Positions 1 to 6,794 of a stretch of 9,184 nucleotides of DNA are shown here, one piece after another. Location: NCBI GenBank assembly GCA_046715095.1, contig JBKJZQ010000144.1, positions 1 to 9,184 on the forward strand, read 5' to 3'. The notes beneath the pieces are model-generated. The model was not told the origin of the DNA, searched no databases, and worked only from the letters and a program-made list of their open reading frames with translations. The position numbers and the translations under genes were made by a program. Origin of the DNA: WHTI01 sp046715095. Its GTDB lineage: Bacteria; Actinomycetota; CADDZG01; WHSQ01. Numbering within the stretch: the first letter of the stretch is position 1; each line of letters opens with the position of its first letter.

Positions 1-160
1 GCCGCCGCTGAACTTTCGCAGCCGGTGCAGGCTAATCACTACTACCCACGCGAATCGTGACGAAAACTAGCATCTGCCCCAACAGCTAGGCCCCCTCCGC
101 CCTCCCCCCCGGCTGGGGCGCCCTCAACCGCGCTCGCGGACGTGCCGATGAGTCAGGTAC

Positions 161-1249
161 ATGGCTTTTCTAGACCTCCACGACCTCCTCGCTTACGCCG
201 TTGAACGCGGCGCCTCGGACCTCCACGTGAGGGCCGGCAGCCCGCCGTTCATCCGCATCAACGGGAGGCTCGAGAAGACGGAGTTCGCCACCCTCTCCGA
301 GATGGAGAGCAGGAAGATCTGCTATGAGGTCATGACCGACGTCCAGATCAAGGCGCTCGAGGAGCGCGGCGAGGTCGACTTCGCTCACTCCCACAAGATG
401 CTCGGCCGCTTCCGCCTGAACGTATTCATCCAGAAGGGCGTGGTCAGCCTCGCGTGTCGCCGGGTGCTTCCGTCGTGCCCTCCGATCGAGGCCCTCGGGC
501 TACCGCCGGCCGTGAGGACCCTGGCCGAAGAGATGAGAGGGCTCATCCTCGTCACCGGACCTACCTCCTCGGGAAAGACAACGACGACCGGCTCGATGAT
601 CGACCACATCAACTCGATCCGCCCCTGCCACATCCTCACGATCGAAGATCCGATCGAGATCCTGCACCAGGACAAGGTCGCGATCGTCAACCAGCGCGAG
701 GTCGGCTCCGACACCTCCGATTTCGTCTCCGGCCTTCGCTCCGCGATGCGTCAGGCCCCCGACGTCATCTTCATCGGCGAGATCCGCGACATCGAGACCG
801 TGACGGCAGCGATCCAGGCCGCCGAGAGCGGTCACCTAGTGATCTCGACCATTCACACCTCGGATGCGACTGAGACCGTGAACCGCATCATCGACCTCTA
901 CGAACCGCACCTCCAGGCACAGGTCCGTAACTCGCTCGCGAGCTCGCTGAAAGGGATCGTGTCGCAGAGGCTGCTCCCCAAGAAGGATGGGACGGGGCAG
1001 ATCCCCGCGACGGAGATCCTCGTCATGAACGACAGGGTCAGGGAACTGATCGCGGAACCCGACAAAACCCATCTGCTTCCCGATCTGATCGCAGAGTCCT
1101 CGTTCTACGGGATGCGGACGTTCGATCAGTCGCTGCTGTCGCTCTTCCGCTCCGGGCTCGTGGGCATCGAAGACGCCCTTGGTGCCGCTACCAACCTGCA
1201 CGACTTCAAACTGGCCCTGAAGCAAGAAGGACTGCAGGCCGTCTCATAG
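161..1249 (+). CDS. pilT: PilT-like type IV pilus retraction ATPase
   Basis: Hexameric secretion-superfamily ATPase that acts at the cytoplasmic base of a type IV pilus and powers pilin disassembly (retraction). The 362 aa length is right for PilT and too short for the assembly ATPase PilB. Visible motifs: N-terminal PAS-like domain with SDLHV at 19-23 and GRFRLNVF at 82-89; Walker A GPTSSGKT at 133-140; Asp box ILTIEDPIE at 158-166; Walker B region DVIFIGEIRD at 201-210 with catalytic-type E207; His box GHLVISTIHT at 224-233. The C-terminal PilT signature (AIRNLIRE in well-studied members) is present only in diverged form, as DRVRELIAE at 291-299. The start is fixed by an in-frame TGA at 149-151; the upstream Shine-Dalgarno is weak. 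No other pilus gene is visible here, so it is either the end of a pil cluster to the left or a detached copy. PilU-like function is possible. Confidence 0.93.
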   Translation: MAFLDLHDLLAYAVERGASDLHVRAGSPPFIRINGRLEKTEFATLSEMESRKICYEVMTDVQIKALEERGEVDFAHSHKMLGRFRLNVFIQKGVVSLACRRVLPSCPPIEALGLPPAVRTLAEEMRGLILVTGPTSSGKTTTTGSMIDHINSIRPCHILTIEDPIEILHQDKVAIVNQREVGSDTSDFVSGLRSAMRQAPDVIFIGEIRDIETVTAAIQAAESGHLVISTIHTSDATETVNRIIDLYEPHLQAQVRNSLASSLKGIVSQRLLPKKDGTGQIPATEILVMNDRVRELIAEPDKTHLLPDLIAESSFYGMRTFDQSLLSLFRSGLVGIEDALGAATNLHDFKLALKQEGLQAVS

Positions 1250-1269
1250 TCTTTCTGTCTCATAGTCTT
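1241..1269. repeat. 13-bp direct repeat across the pilT stop codon
   Basis: The 13-mer gtctcatagtctt occurs at 1241-1253 and again at 1257-1269, separated by 3 bp (period 16). The first copy contains the last codons and TAG stop of pilT; the second is untranslated and lies 6 bp before the ATG of the next gene. It looks like a local tandem duplication that lengthened the spacer between pilT and the CCA enzyme gene. No function is implied. Confidence 0.8.
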
Positions 1270-1275
1270 GGGGCC

Positions 1276-2739
1276 ATGGACCCCCAAGCACTTCCTACTA
1301 CTCCGAGCATGGCCGGGCTCCTCACCGAGGGCTCTCCCGTCCTCGATCTCGCGCGGTTGTTCCGGAACTCCGGGTACGAGCTCTACCTCGTCGGGGGCCC
1401 GGTCAGGGATATGGCACTGCGGAGGGAGCACTCGGATCTGGACTTCGCCACCGACGCACTGCCGGCCGACACCCAGACGATCATCCGGGCGGTTGCCACG
1501 GAGATGTGGACGCAGGGGATCGAGTTCGGCACGATCGGCGCGCTGATCGCCGGCGTCCGTATGGAGATCACGACGTTTAGGACCGAACTTTACGAACCCG
1601 ACTCGCGCCACCCCGCGGTCGAGTTCGAGTCTGACATCGAGATCGATCTGTCGCGGCGCGACTTCACCGTCAACGCGATGGCGATCCGTCTTCCCGAGCG
1701 AACCGCGATCGACCCGTTCGAAGGGATGGAGGACCTGAAGAAACGCGTCCTCCGCACCCCGATCGAGCCGGAGCGATCGTTCTCCGACGACCCTCTCCGG
1801 ATGCTGCGCGCGTTCCGCTTCGCGTCGCAGCTCAAGTTCAAGATCGCCGACGAGGCTCTCGCGGCGATCACGGAGATGAAGGAAGCCTTGTCCACGGTAT
1901 CGGCGGAACGGATCAGGGACGAACTCTCCAAGCTGGTGACCGGTCCCGCGGTCGAGCGCGCGCTCACGCTCGCGGACGAGACCGGCATCACCGACATCTT
2001 CCTGCCCGAGCTCGGCGCGCTAAAGCTCGAGCAAGATCCGGTGCAACGGCACAAGGATGTCTTCCGGCACACCCTCGCGGTGGTGGAGAGGACCGACCCG
2101 GACCTGACACTCAGGCTGGCCGCTCTCTTGCACGACATCGGGAAGCCGACGACGCGCGAGATCACCGACGACGGCGTGACCTTCTATCACCACGAGGTGG
2201 TGGGGGCCAGGATGGCGCGCGAGCGACTCAGGACGCTCCGGTATCCGAACGGTGTCGTCGACGAGGTGTCGCAATTGATCTACCTCCATCACCGGTTCCA
2301 CGGGTACGACCCGGATTGGACCGACGCGGCGGTCCGCCGCTACGTGCGCGACGCCGGCCCGCTCCTCGGGCCGCTCAACCTCCTGGTGCGCGCCGACTGC
2401 ACGACGCGCAACCCGGCCAAGGCGCGTCGCCTGCAAGAGGCGATGGACCGCTTCGAGGAACGCATCCGGGTTCTCGCCGAGCGCGAGGAGCTCGGGCGGA
2501 TCCGTCCCGACCTCGACGGTACGCAGGTGATGGCGTACCTCGGCGAGGGCGAGGGCGCCGTGATCGGCGAGGCGCTCGAGTACCTCCTGGAGGTTCGCCT
2601 CGAGGAGGGGCCGATCGGCGCCGATGCGGCCTACGAGCGGCTCGATCGGTGGGCGCGGGACAAGGGCATAGCGCCGGCCGGTACCAAGGTGCCCCCGAAG
2701 AAGGTAAGAAAGGGCGCCGAGGATGGGGGGCCAGGATGA
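1276..2739 (+). CDS. cca: CCA tRNA nucleotidyltransferase, class II with HD domain
   Basis: Adds or repairs the 3'-terminal CCA of tRNAs from CTP and ATP in the cytoplasm. The 487 aa protein has the poly(A) polymerase/CCA head: LVGGPVRD at 39-45 region, the metal-binding DLDFATD at 54-60 (D54 and D56), and RRDFTVNAMA at 127-136. The nucleotide-selecting region follows: DDPLR at 171-175 (the EDxxR motif D of class II enzymes with D for E) and AERIRDE at 210-216. An HD phosphohydrolase-type domain follows, with H265, HDIGKP at 286-291, H305/H306 and H338. This head-plus-HD layout is the usual actinobacterial form, often labelled pcnA, although poly(A) polymerase activity is not implied. The chosen ATG has a weak GGGG upstream; ATG at 1309 (M12) is a possible alternative because conservation begins after it. 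It lies 26 bp after pilT and overlaps the methyltransferase gene by 4 bp, suggesting one transcript. Confidence 0.93.
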   Translation: MDPQALPTTPSMAGLLTEGSPVLDLARLFRNSGYELYLVGGPVRDMALRREHSDLDFATDALPADTQTIIRAVATEMWTQGIEFGTIGALIAGVRMEITTFRTELYEPDSRHPAVEFESDIEIDLSRRDFTVNAMAIRLPERTAIDPFEGMEDLKKRVLRTPIEPERSFSDDPLRMLRAFRFASQLKFKIADEALAAITEMKEALSTVSAERIRDELSKLVTGPAVERALTLADETGITDIFLPELGALKLEQDPVQRHKDVFRHTLAVVERTDPDLTLRLAALLHDIGKPTTREITDDGVTFYHHEVVGARMARERLRTLRYPNGVVDEVSQLIYLHHRFHGYDPDWTDAAVRRYVRDAGPLLGPLNLLVRADCTTRNPAKARRLQEAMDRFEERIRVLAEREELGRIRPDLDGTQVMAYLGEGEGAVIGEALEYLLEVRLEEGPIGADAAYERLDRWARDKGIAPAGTKVPPKKVRKGAEDGGPG

Positions 2740-3470
2740 ACGGGGGCCCCGCACATCCGGGGACCCCGTACTTCTCGGAGCTGGGCGACCACCTCGGGGC
2801 CGCGTACCTCCGCTACTCGTTCACGAAGGGAACGCGCCAGGAGATCGGGTTCCTCCTCGACCTCCTCGCGTTGAAGCCGGGCGACCGGGTGCTCGACGTT
2901 GGTTGTGGCCCGGGACGGCACTCGGTCCCGCTGGCCGAGGCGGGGCTGGCGGTCACGGGTGTAGATGTCTCGCAGAGGTTCCTCGACGTTGCGGCTCAGA
3001 GCGCGCGCGACGCGGGCGTCCCCGCCGCCTTCTTCCTGGTCGACGCGCGCCAGATGCCCTTCGGCGACGAGTTCGACGCGGTCCTCTCCATCTGTCAGGG
3101 AGGGTTTGGGCTGATGGGCGAGGACGACTCGCTGGTGCTCAAGCGGATGGCGGAGGCGACGAAGCCTGGGGGCCGGGTCGTGCTCACCGCGTTCAGCTCC
3201 TATTTCGAGCTCACCCACCGGCGGCCCGAGGCGAGCTTCGACGCCGGCAAGGGGATCGTGCACGAATCCACGACGCTCAAGAACGAACGTGGTGAGGAGC
3301 GCCGGGCCGATCTCTGGACCGGCGTCTACACGCCGCGCGAGTTGAAGCTTCTGGCCCTCGGCGTCGGATTGTTGCCCGAGGTCGTGTGGTCGGTCGACCC
3401 GGGCGACTTCGCTCGCCGTGCGCCGGACACGGACCACGCCGAGTTCATGCTGGTCGCTACCAAACCCTGA
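2736..3470 (+). CDS. Class I SAM-dependent methyltransferase, substrate unknown
   Basis: A 244 aa cytoplasmic methyltransferase with a Rossmann-like SAM fold (Methyltransf_11/25 type). Motif I is VLDVGCGPG at 52-60; the acidic residue ending strand 2 is D77 in GVDVS; VDARQMPF at 102-109 is the adenine-contacting region; DAVLSI at 114-119 is motif IV-like; KPGGRVVLT at 143-151 is the post-motif strand. The C-terminal half (about 155-244) should carry substrate specificity and matches nothing I recognise; the substrate cannot be named. The ATG overlaps the CCA enzyme stop as ATGA, typical of translational coupling, with ccagg just upstream as a modest Shine-Dalgarno. The reading frame stays open far upstream inside the CCA gene, but that stretch is arginine/proline-rich shadow sequence and not part of this protein. 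A role in tRNA or ribosome maturation would fit the neighbour but is only a guess. Confidence 0.9.
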   Translation: MNGGPAHPGTPYFSELGDHLGAAYLRYSFTKGTRQEIGFLLDLLALKPGDRVLDVGCGPGRHSVPLAEAGLAVTGVDVSQRFLDVAAQSARDAGVPAAFFLVDARQMPFGDEFDAVLSICQGGFGLMGEDDSLVLKRMAEATKPGGRVVLTAFSSYFELTHRRPEASFDAGKGIVHESTTLKNERGEERRADLWTGVYTPRELKLLALGVGLLPEVVWSVDPGDFARRAPDTDHAEFMLVATKP

Positions 3471-3478
3471 TGTTCTGC

Positions 3479-3496
3479 CGGTCGCCGAGGCGACCG
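3479..3496. terminator. Inverted repeat between convergent genes, likely bidirectional terminator
   Basis: Perfect 8-bp arms cggtcgcc (3479-3486) and ggcgaccg (3489-3496) around GA; in RNA this would be a 7-bp stem with a 4-nt loop. It sits 8 bp after the methyltransferase stop and 37 bp before the end of the MFS gene running the other way. There is no T-tract, as is common for GC-rich actinobacterial terminators. A separate 10-bp palindrome, agcggccgct, lies slightly to the right at 3507-3516. Confidence 0.5.
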
Positions 3497-3533
3497 CCTT
3501 CTGAGCAGCGGCCGCTCACCCCCCTGCGAGTAT

Positions 3534-4790
3534 CTAGACGACCATGGGGGCGAAGATGTCGATCCGCTTGGCTTCCAGAGCGACGACGGCGGCCAGCAGC
3601 ACCACCGCGACCCCTCCGACGGTCAGCATCGTGCCGATCGTCGAGCTCGCGAAGATCACCACGAAGAGCCCTCCGATCACACTCGCCAGGTTGTAGAGGA
3701 TGTCGTACAGCGAGAACGCGCGGCCGCGGTATTCGTCGGGCACCGCCTCCTGAACCTGAGCGTCGACGCCGACCTTGCAGTAGAAGCCGCCGGCACCGCT
3801 GAGACCCGCGAGCGCGAGGAGCTCCCAGATGTGGTCCGGCCGTCCGAACAACAGCAGACTCGCCGCCACGCTTAGGTAGCCAAGCACCATCAAGCCCCCC
3901 GTTCCGATGCGCGTTCCGACGCGGCTGGCGGTGACTGCGGCAAGAAGAGCCCCGAGGCCGGCGCACCCGAGCGCGAGCCCGGAGAGCCCGATCTTGCCGA
4001 AGTGGTCGTCCTGGGCGATGAACTCGCGCTTGATCAACAAGATGATCAGCACCGCGATGTAGATGCCGAAGCTGCGCAGCACGAAGATCGCGATCAGGGG
4101 AAGGCGGGCACGGGGGCGGCGGGATATCTCGCGCAGCCCGTCGAACAGCGCTCGGGCGAGGTCTTTGACCGCGTCCCAGAGGTTCCGTGAGCGCGCGTGG
4201 GGGTGGGCCATGTTCGTTCCGATCTTGAGAGCGGCGATGACCGGGATCACGTAGAGGACCCCCGCGAGGGTCAGCGTGCCGTTGGCTCCCAGCAGCCCGA
4301 CGATCGAGAGGCCGATGCCTCCCCCGACGACTGCAGACAGCGTGCCGCCGGCTCCCGACAACGAGTTGCCTTTGATGAGGTGATGCTCGTGGAGGACGAC
4401 CGGCAGTACGGCTCCCTTGGTCGCGAGGAACAGCCGGCCGAGACCCTTGAGTACTAGGACGCAGACGAACAGCGCCCCGTTGCCGGGGAGGGCGCGCGAC
4501 CAGAGAAGAACCGTGAGCAGAAGGACGGCCCGGATCACGCTCGTCCACGCGAGCAGCTTGCGCCGGTCCCAGCGGTCGACGAAGACGCCGAGGAAAGGAG
4601 CGATGATCGAGTAGGGGATGAGCGTCACGGCGAACAGCGCCAGGATGCGCCCGGGGGTTCCCTGGCTCGTGGGTTCGAGGATGAGGATGTCGGCGAACGC
4701 GGCCTGCGCCACGCCGTCGGCTCCCTGCGAAAGGAACTGGGCTACTACGAGCAGCTTGAAATCGCGGTCATAGGTCAGGCGTTTGGTGAT
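3534..4790 (-). CDS. MFS transporter, substrate unknown (start uncertain)
   Basis: Major facilitator superfamily secondary transporter in the cytoplasmic membrane, about 418 aa from the start used here, with 11-12 hydrophobic segments. The loop between helices 2 and 3 carries motif A-like GVFVDRWDRRK (68-78), and the C-terminal half has PDEYRGRAF (351-359), typical of drug- or lipid-type MFS members. The substrate cannot be read from the sequence. The start is odd. The first ATG/GTG/TTG is the GTG at 4712 (392 aa), with AGGGAG 8 nt before it. However, the codons upstream of it encode FKLLVVAQFLSQGADG, a classic MFS helix 1, and stay open to a TAG at 4800-4802. The only well-placed initiation signal there is AGGAG at 4797-4801 followed 6 nt later by ATC (4788-4790), so an AUC start, or an ATG altered by mutation or assembly error, is likely. 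It lies downstream of ino1 on the same strand, behind a strong hairpin. Confidence 0.85.
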   Translation of the reverse strand: MTKRLTYDRDFKLLVVAQFLSQGADGVAQAAFADILILEPTSQGTPGRILALFAVTLIPYSIIAPFLGVFVDRWDRRKLLAWTSVIRAVLLLTVLLWSRALPGNGALFVCVLVLKGLGRLFLATKGAVLPVVLHEHHLIKGNSLSGAGGTLSAVVGGGIGLSIVGLLGANGTLTLAGVLYVIPVIAALKIGTNMAHPHARSRNLWDAVKDLARALFDGLREISRRPRARLPLIAIFVLRSFGIYIAVLIILLIKREFIAQDDHFGKIGLSGLALGCAGLGALLAAVTASRVGTRIGTGGLMVLGYLSVAASLLLFGRPDHIWELLALAGLSGAGGFYCKVGVDAQVQEAVPDEYRGRAFSLYDILYNLASVIGGLFVVIFASSTIGTMLTVGGVAVVLLAAVVALEAKRIDIFAPMVV

Positions 4791-4796
4791 GACGAG

Positions 4797-4801
4797 CTCC
4801 T
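4797..4801 (-). promoter_or_regulatory. Shine-Dalgarno AGGAG preceding an ATC codon (MFS gene)
   Basis: On the minus strand the sequence reads TTTAGGAG, then CTCGTC, then ATC ACC AAA. AGGAG is followed by an ideal 6-nt spacer before ATC at 4790-4788. No ATG, GTG or TTG exists in this frame between the upstream TAG and the GTG at 4712. This site decides between an AUC start and the downstream GTG. Confidence 0.5.
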
Positions 4802-4808
4802 AAATGTC

Positions 4809-4837
4809 TTGGGCCCCGGCTGGTGACCGGGGCCCAA
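4809..4837 (-). terminator. Strong GC-rich hairpin between ino1 and the MFS gene
   Basis: Perfect 11-bp inverted repeat: ttgggccccgg (4809-4819), 7-nt loop, ccggggcccaa (4827-4837). Read in the direction of ino1 transcription it begins 22 bp after the ino1 stop and is followed by GACATTTAGGAG, which has only a short T-run. It is a probable intrinsic-type terminator or 3'-end-stabilising stem for the padR-ino1 mRNA. Because the MFS Shine-Dalgarno begins 7 nt after the stem, it could also attenuate MFS expression. Confidence 0.7.
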
Positions 4838-4859
4838 TTGAATCGCGTAGTGCGGGTGG

Positions 4860-6026
4860 TCAGTGACCGAACACCGGTTCGACCGAAAGGTCGACGTGGC
4901 CGTTCTGCTTGTGGCCGTTGCTGTGGTGGCTCGCATCGATCCGCCGGGCGGCCGAGTCGTCGCCCTTGATGAACGCCTCGACGAGGTCGTGAGCCTCGGG
5001 GTCGGTGTACTGCACCGGGGGCGACTTCATGAAGTACGCGGAGGGGGCTATAAGCGGTCCGCCTTCGCCGCGGTCCATCGCCAGCTTGATGCACCGGATC
5101 GCATCGATCACGACGCCGGCAGAGTTGGGGGAATCCCACACCTCGAGCTTGAGTTCCATCGAGATCGGGATGTTGCCGAATTCGCGGCCCTCGATGCGGA
5201 TGTAGGCCCACTTGCGGTCCTTGAGCCACGGGACGTGGTCCGAGGGGCCGATGTGGATGTCCTCGGGATCGATCCCGGCGGTGATCTGTGACGTGACCGA
5301 CTGAGTCTTGGAGATCTTCTTGGACTCGAGACGCTCGCGCTCGAGCATGTTCTTGAAGTCCATGTTCCCGCCGAAGTTGAGCTGGTAGGTGTGGTCGATG
5401 ACCACGCCGCGCGCTTCGAACAACTTGCTGAGCACGCGGTGGCTGATGGTGGCACCGAGCTGAGACTTGATGTCGTCGCCGATGATCGGCAGGTTGTGCT
5501 TGGTGAAGCGCTGCGCCCAGTCTTCGTTGGTGGCGATGAACACCGGCATGCAGTTGACGAACCCGACGCCGGCTTCGAGCGCCTGCTCGGCGTAGAAGCG
5601 AGCGGCCTGCTCGGAACCGACCGGCAGGTAGTTGATCAGGACGTCGGCCTTGGTGTCCCTCAGGACCTGGGCGACGTCGACCGGCGGCAGCTCGGACTCG
5701 GTGACCATCTCCCGGTAGTACTGGCCGAGGCCATCGTAGGTGTGGCCGCGCATGACCTTGACGCCGGTCTCGGGCACGTCCGAGAACTTGATCGTGTTGT
5801 TGGGCTCGGTCCAGATCGCCTCGACGAGGTCGAGTCCAACCTTGTTGGCATCGACGTCGAAGGCGGCGACGAACTCGACATCGGAGACGTGGTAGCCGCC
5901 GAGCTCGACGTGCATGAGACCGGGAACGGCCTCGTCGGTGCGGGCCTTGGCGTAGTACTCGACCCCCTGGACCAGCGATGAAGCGCAGTTTCCGACGCCG
6001 ATGATGGCGACTCGGACCTTGGACAT
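4860..6026 (-). CDS. ino1: Myo-inositol-1-phosphate synthase
   Basis: NAD-dependent cytoplasmic enzyme that converts glucose 6-phosphate to 1D-myo-inositol 3-phosphate, the entry step to inositol for phosphatidylinositol, its mannosides and mycothiol in actinobacteria. The 388 aa protein is close to the Mycobacterium enzyme's size. Visible: N-terminal NAD-binding VAIIGVGNCASS at 6-17; FDVDANKVG at 56-64; NYLPVGSEQ at 132-140; the catalytic-domain signature GDDIKSQLGAT at 183-193 with K187; NFGGNMDFKNM at 217-227; ELKLEVWDSPNSAG at 291-304; GPLIAPSAYFMKSPP at 323-337. The tail 367-377 is rich in His and Asn. The ATG at 6026 is preceded by AAGGGGAG. The frame is open a further 29 codons upstream into padR, but that part is arginine-rich and lacks the family fold. 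The gene begins 2 bp after padR, so the two are surely one operon. Confidence 0.97.
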   Translation of the reverse strand: MSKVRVAIIGVGNCASSLVQGVEYYAKARTDEAVPGLMHVELGGYHVSDVEFVAAFDVDANKVGLDLVEAIWTEPNNTIKFSDVPETGVKVMRGHTYDGLGQYYREMVTESELPPVDVAQVLRDTKADVLINYLPVGSEQAARFYAEQALEAGVGFVNCMPVFIATNEDWAQRFTKHNLPIIGDDIKSQLGATISHRVLSKLFEARGVVIDHTYQLNFGGNMDFKNMLERERLESKKISKTQSVTSQITAGIDPEDIHIGPSDHVPWLKDRKWAYIRIEGREFGNIPISMELKLEVWDSPNSAGVVIDAIRCIKLAMDRGEGGPLIAPSAYFMKSPPVQYTDPEAHDLVEAFIKGDDSAARRIDASHHSNGHKQNGHVDLSVEPVFGH

Positions 6027-6028
6027 GG

Positions 6029-6643
6029 CTAGACTCCCCTTCCCTCTAACGGTGTGTTCGGCGTGGGCAGGGCGACGTCGCCCCGCTCCTTGGTGATCAG
6101 TTCGTCGATCCATGCGATGTCGCTCTCGGTCGAGAGCAGGTCGTGGTTCTGCAGCGAGAGGGCGTAAGAGTCGATGCGCTCCCGGTATTCCCTCAGGTTG
6201 GCCTTGAGCTGCGCCAGCTTGTCCTGGAGGTAGGCGCGCCGGCGCTCGAGCAGCGCGAGCCTGGTCTCGGGGTGCATATAGCGGAAGAAGGCGAGCTTGA
6301 GCGTGAAGTGCTCGGCGTCCACCGCGCCCGCTTCCTCGAGCATCTCGGCGAACAGCTGCTCGCCCTGCTCGGTGATGCGGTACACGGTCTTCCTGCGCCC
6401 CGGTGTGGCCGCCTTGGCGACGGCCTTGGAGCCCCGCTTGCGGGGGGCTTTGGGGTCGTCGGCGAGCTTCTCAACCGCGCCCGCCTTGGCCATCCTCCGC
6501 AGCGTGGGATAGAGCGATCCCCACGAGACCTGCCAGAAGGGGCCGAGCATGGCGCCCAGCTGCTTCCGCAGCTCGTAGCCGTGCATGTCCCTCTCCTTGA
6601 GCAGCCCCAGCACGGGAAGCTCGAGAGTCCCTGGTTGCTTCAT
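6029..6643 (-). CDS. PadR-family transcriptional regulator
   Basis: A 204 aa dimeric winged-helix DNA-binding protein. The N-terminal PadR domain is clear: ELPVLGLLKERDMHGYELRKQL at 8-29 (read in parts), WGSLYPTLRRM at 41-51 as the recognition region, and YRITEQGEQLF at 88-98 as the wing strand and helix. Between helix and wing, residues 64-85 form an unusually basic stretch (K65, R68, K69, R70, K73, K77, R83, R84, K85) that looks like an extended wing. Residues 124-165 are charged and heptad-like, fitting the PadR C-terminal coiled-coil dimerisation helix. The ATG at 6643 has AGAAAGG about 6 nt upstream. The gene is the first of a padR-ino1 operon, matching the Rv0047c-Rv0046c pair of M. tuberculosis. 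It probably controls its own operon and perhaps the divergent genes through the GATATATC array upstream. The effector is unknown. Confidence 0.93.
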   Translation of the reverse strand: MKQPGTLELPVLGLLKERDMHGYELRKQLGAMLGPFWQVSWGSLYPTLRRMAKAGAVEKLADDPKAPRKRGSKAVAKAATPGRRKTVYRITEQGEQLFAEMLEEAGAVDAEHFTLKLAFFRYMHPETRLALLERRRAYLQDKLAQLKANLREYRERIDSYALSLQNHDLLSTESDIAWIDELITKERGDVALPTPNTPLEGRGV

Positions 6644-6671
6644 CCGGTACCTTTCTGAAGTTGTTGCACTT

Positions 6672-6723
6672 CGATATATCGCTGTTTCCTATCCACACGA
6701 TATATCACACCGATATATCACGC
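6672..6723. promoter_or_regulatory. Phased GATATATC operator array, candidate PadR sites
   Basis: Three copies of cgatatatc occur at 6672-6680, 6698-6706 and 6711-6719. The core GATATATC is a perfect palindrome, extended to CGATATATCG in the first copy. The copies are 26 and 13 bp apart; the empty 13-bp slot (6685-6697) retains tatc in the corresponding position, giving four units on a 13-bp grid. The AT-rich block stands out from its GC-rich surroundings. It lies 29 bp upstream of the padR ATG and between divergent genes, the expected place for autoregulatory PadR binding. The assignment to PadR is inference; the repeats themselves are seen directly. Confidence 0.65.
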
Positions 6724-6788
6724 GCCAGCAACCTCACCCCCAAAGGTGGATCGGGGCGGGCCCGCGGTGGGTTCCGGCGGAAAGCCAT

Positions 6789-6794
6789 TACGAT
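6789..6794 (+). promoter_or_regulatory. Possible -10 element TACGAT for the DUF5318-like gene
   Basis: TACGAT fits the TANNNT -10 pattern of actinobacterial housekeeping promoters and lies 70 bp upstream of the plus-strand gene. No recognisable -35 accompanies it, so this is only a candidate. Confidence 0.2.

Noticed and set aside
1..60. Possible end of an upstream plus-strand gene (frame 1 reads to TGA at 58-60)
   Set aside because: Only 19 codons are visible, frame 2 is also open to a TAG at 67-69, and third-position GC does not favour either; no family can be recognised.
61..160. Leader of pilT: pyrimidine-rich tract at about 90-110, TAGCAT at 68-73, short GCCCCA/TGGGGC pairing
   Set aside because: No -35 partner for TAGCAT and the pairing is only 6 bp with a long loop; nothing firm enough to call.
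2316..2735. Upstream extension of the methyltransferase frame within the CCA gene
   Set aside because: Its composition is Arg/Pro/Gly-rich shadow sequence; the conserved protein and a coupled ATG begin at 2736.
6027..6113. 29-codon N-terminal extension of ino1
   Set aside because: Overlaps the padR end, is Arg-rich, and the Rossmann NAD-binding segment begins properly at the ATG at 6026 with a strong Shine-Dalgarno.
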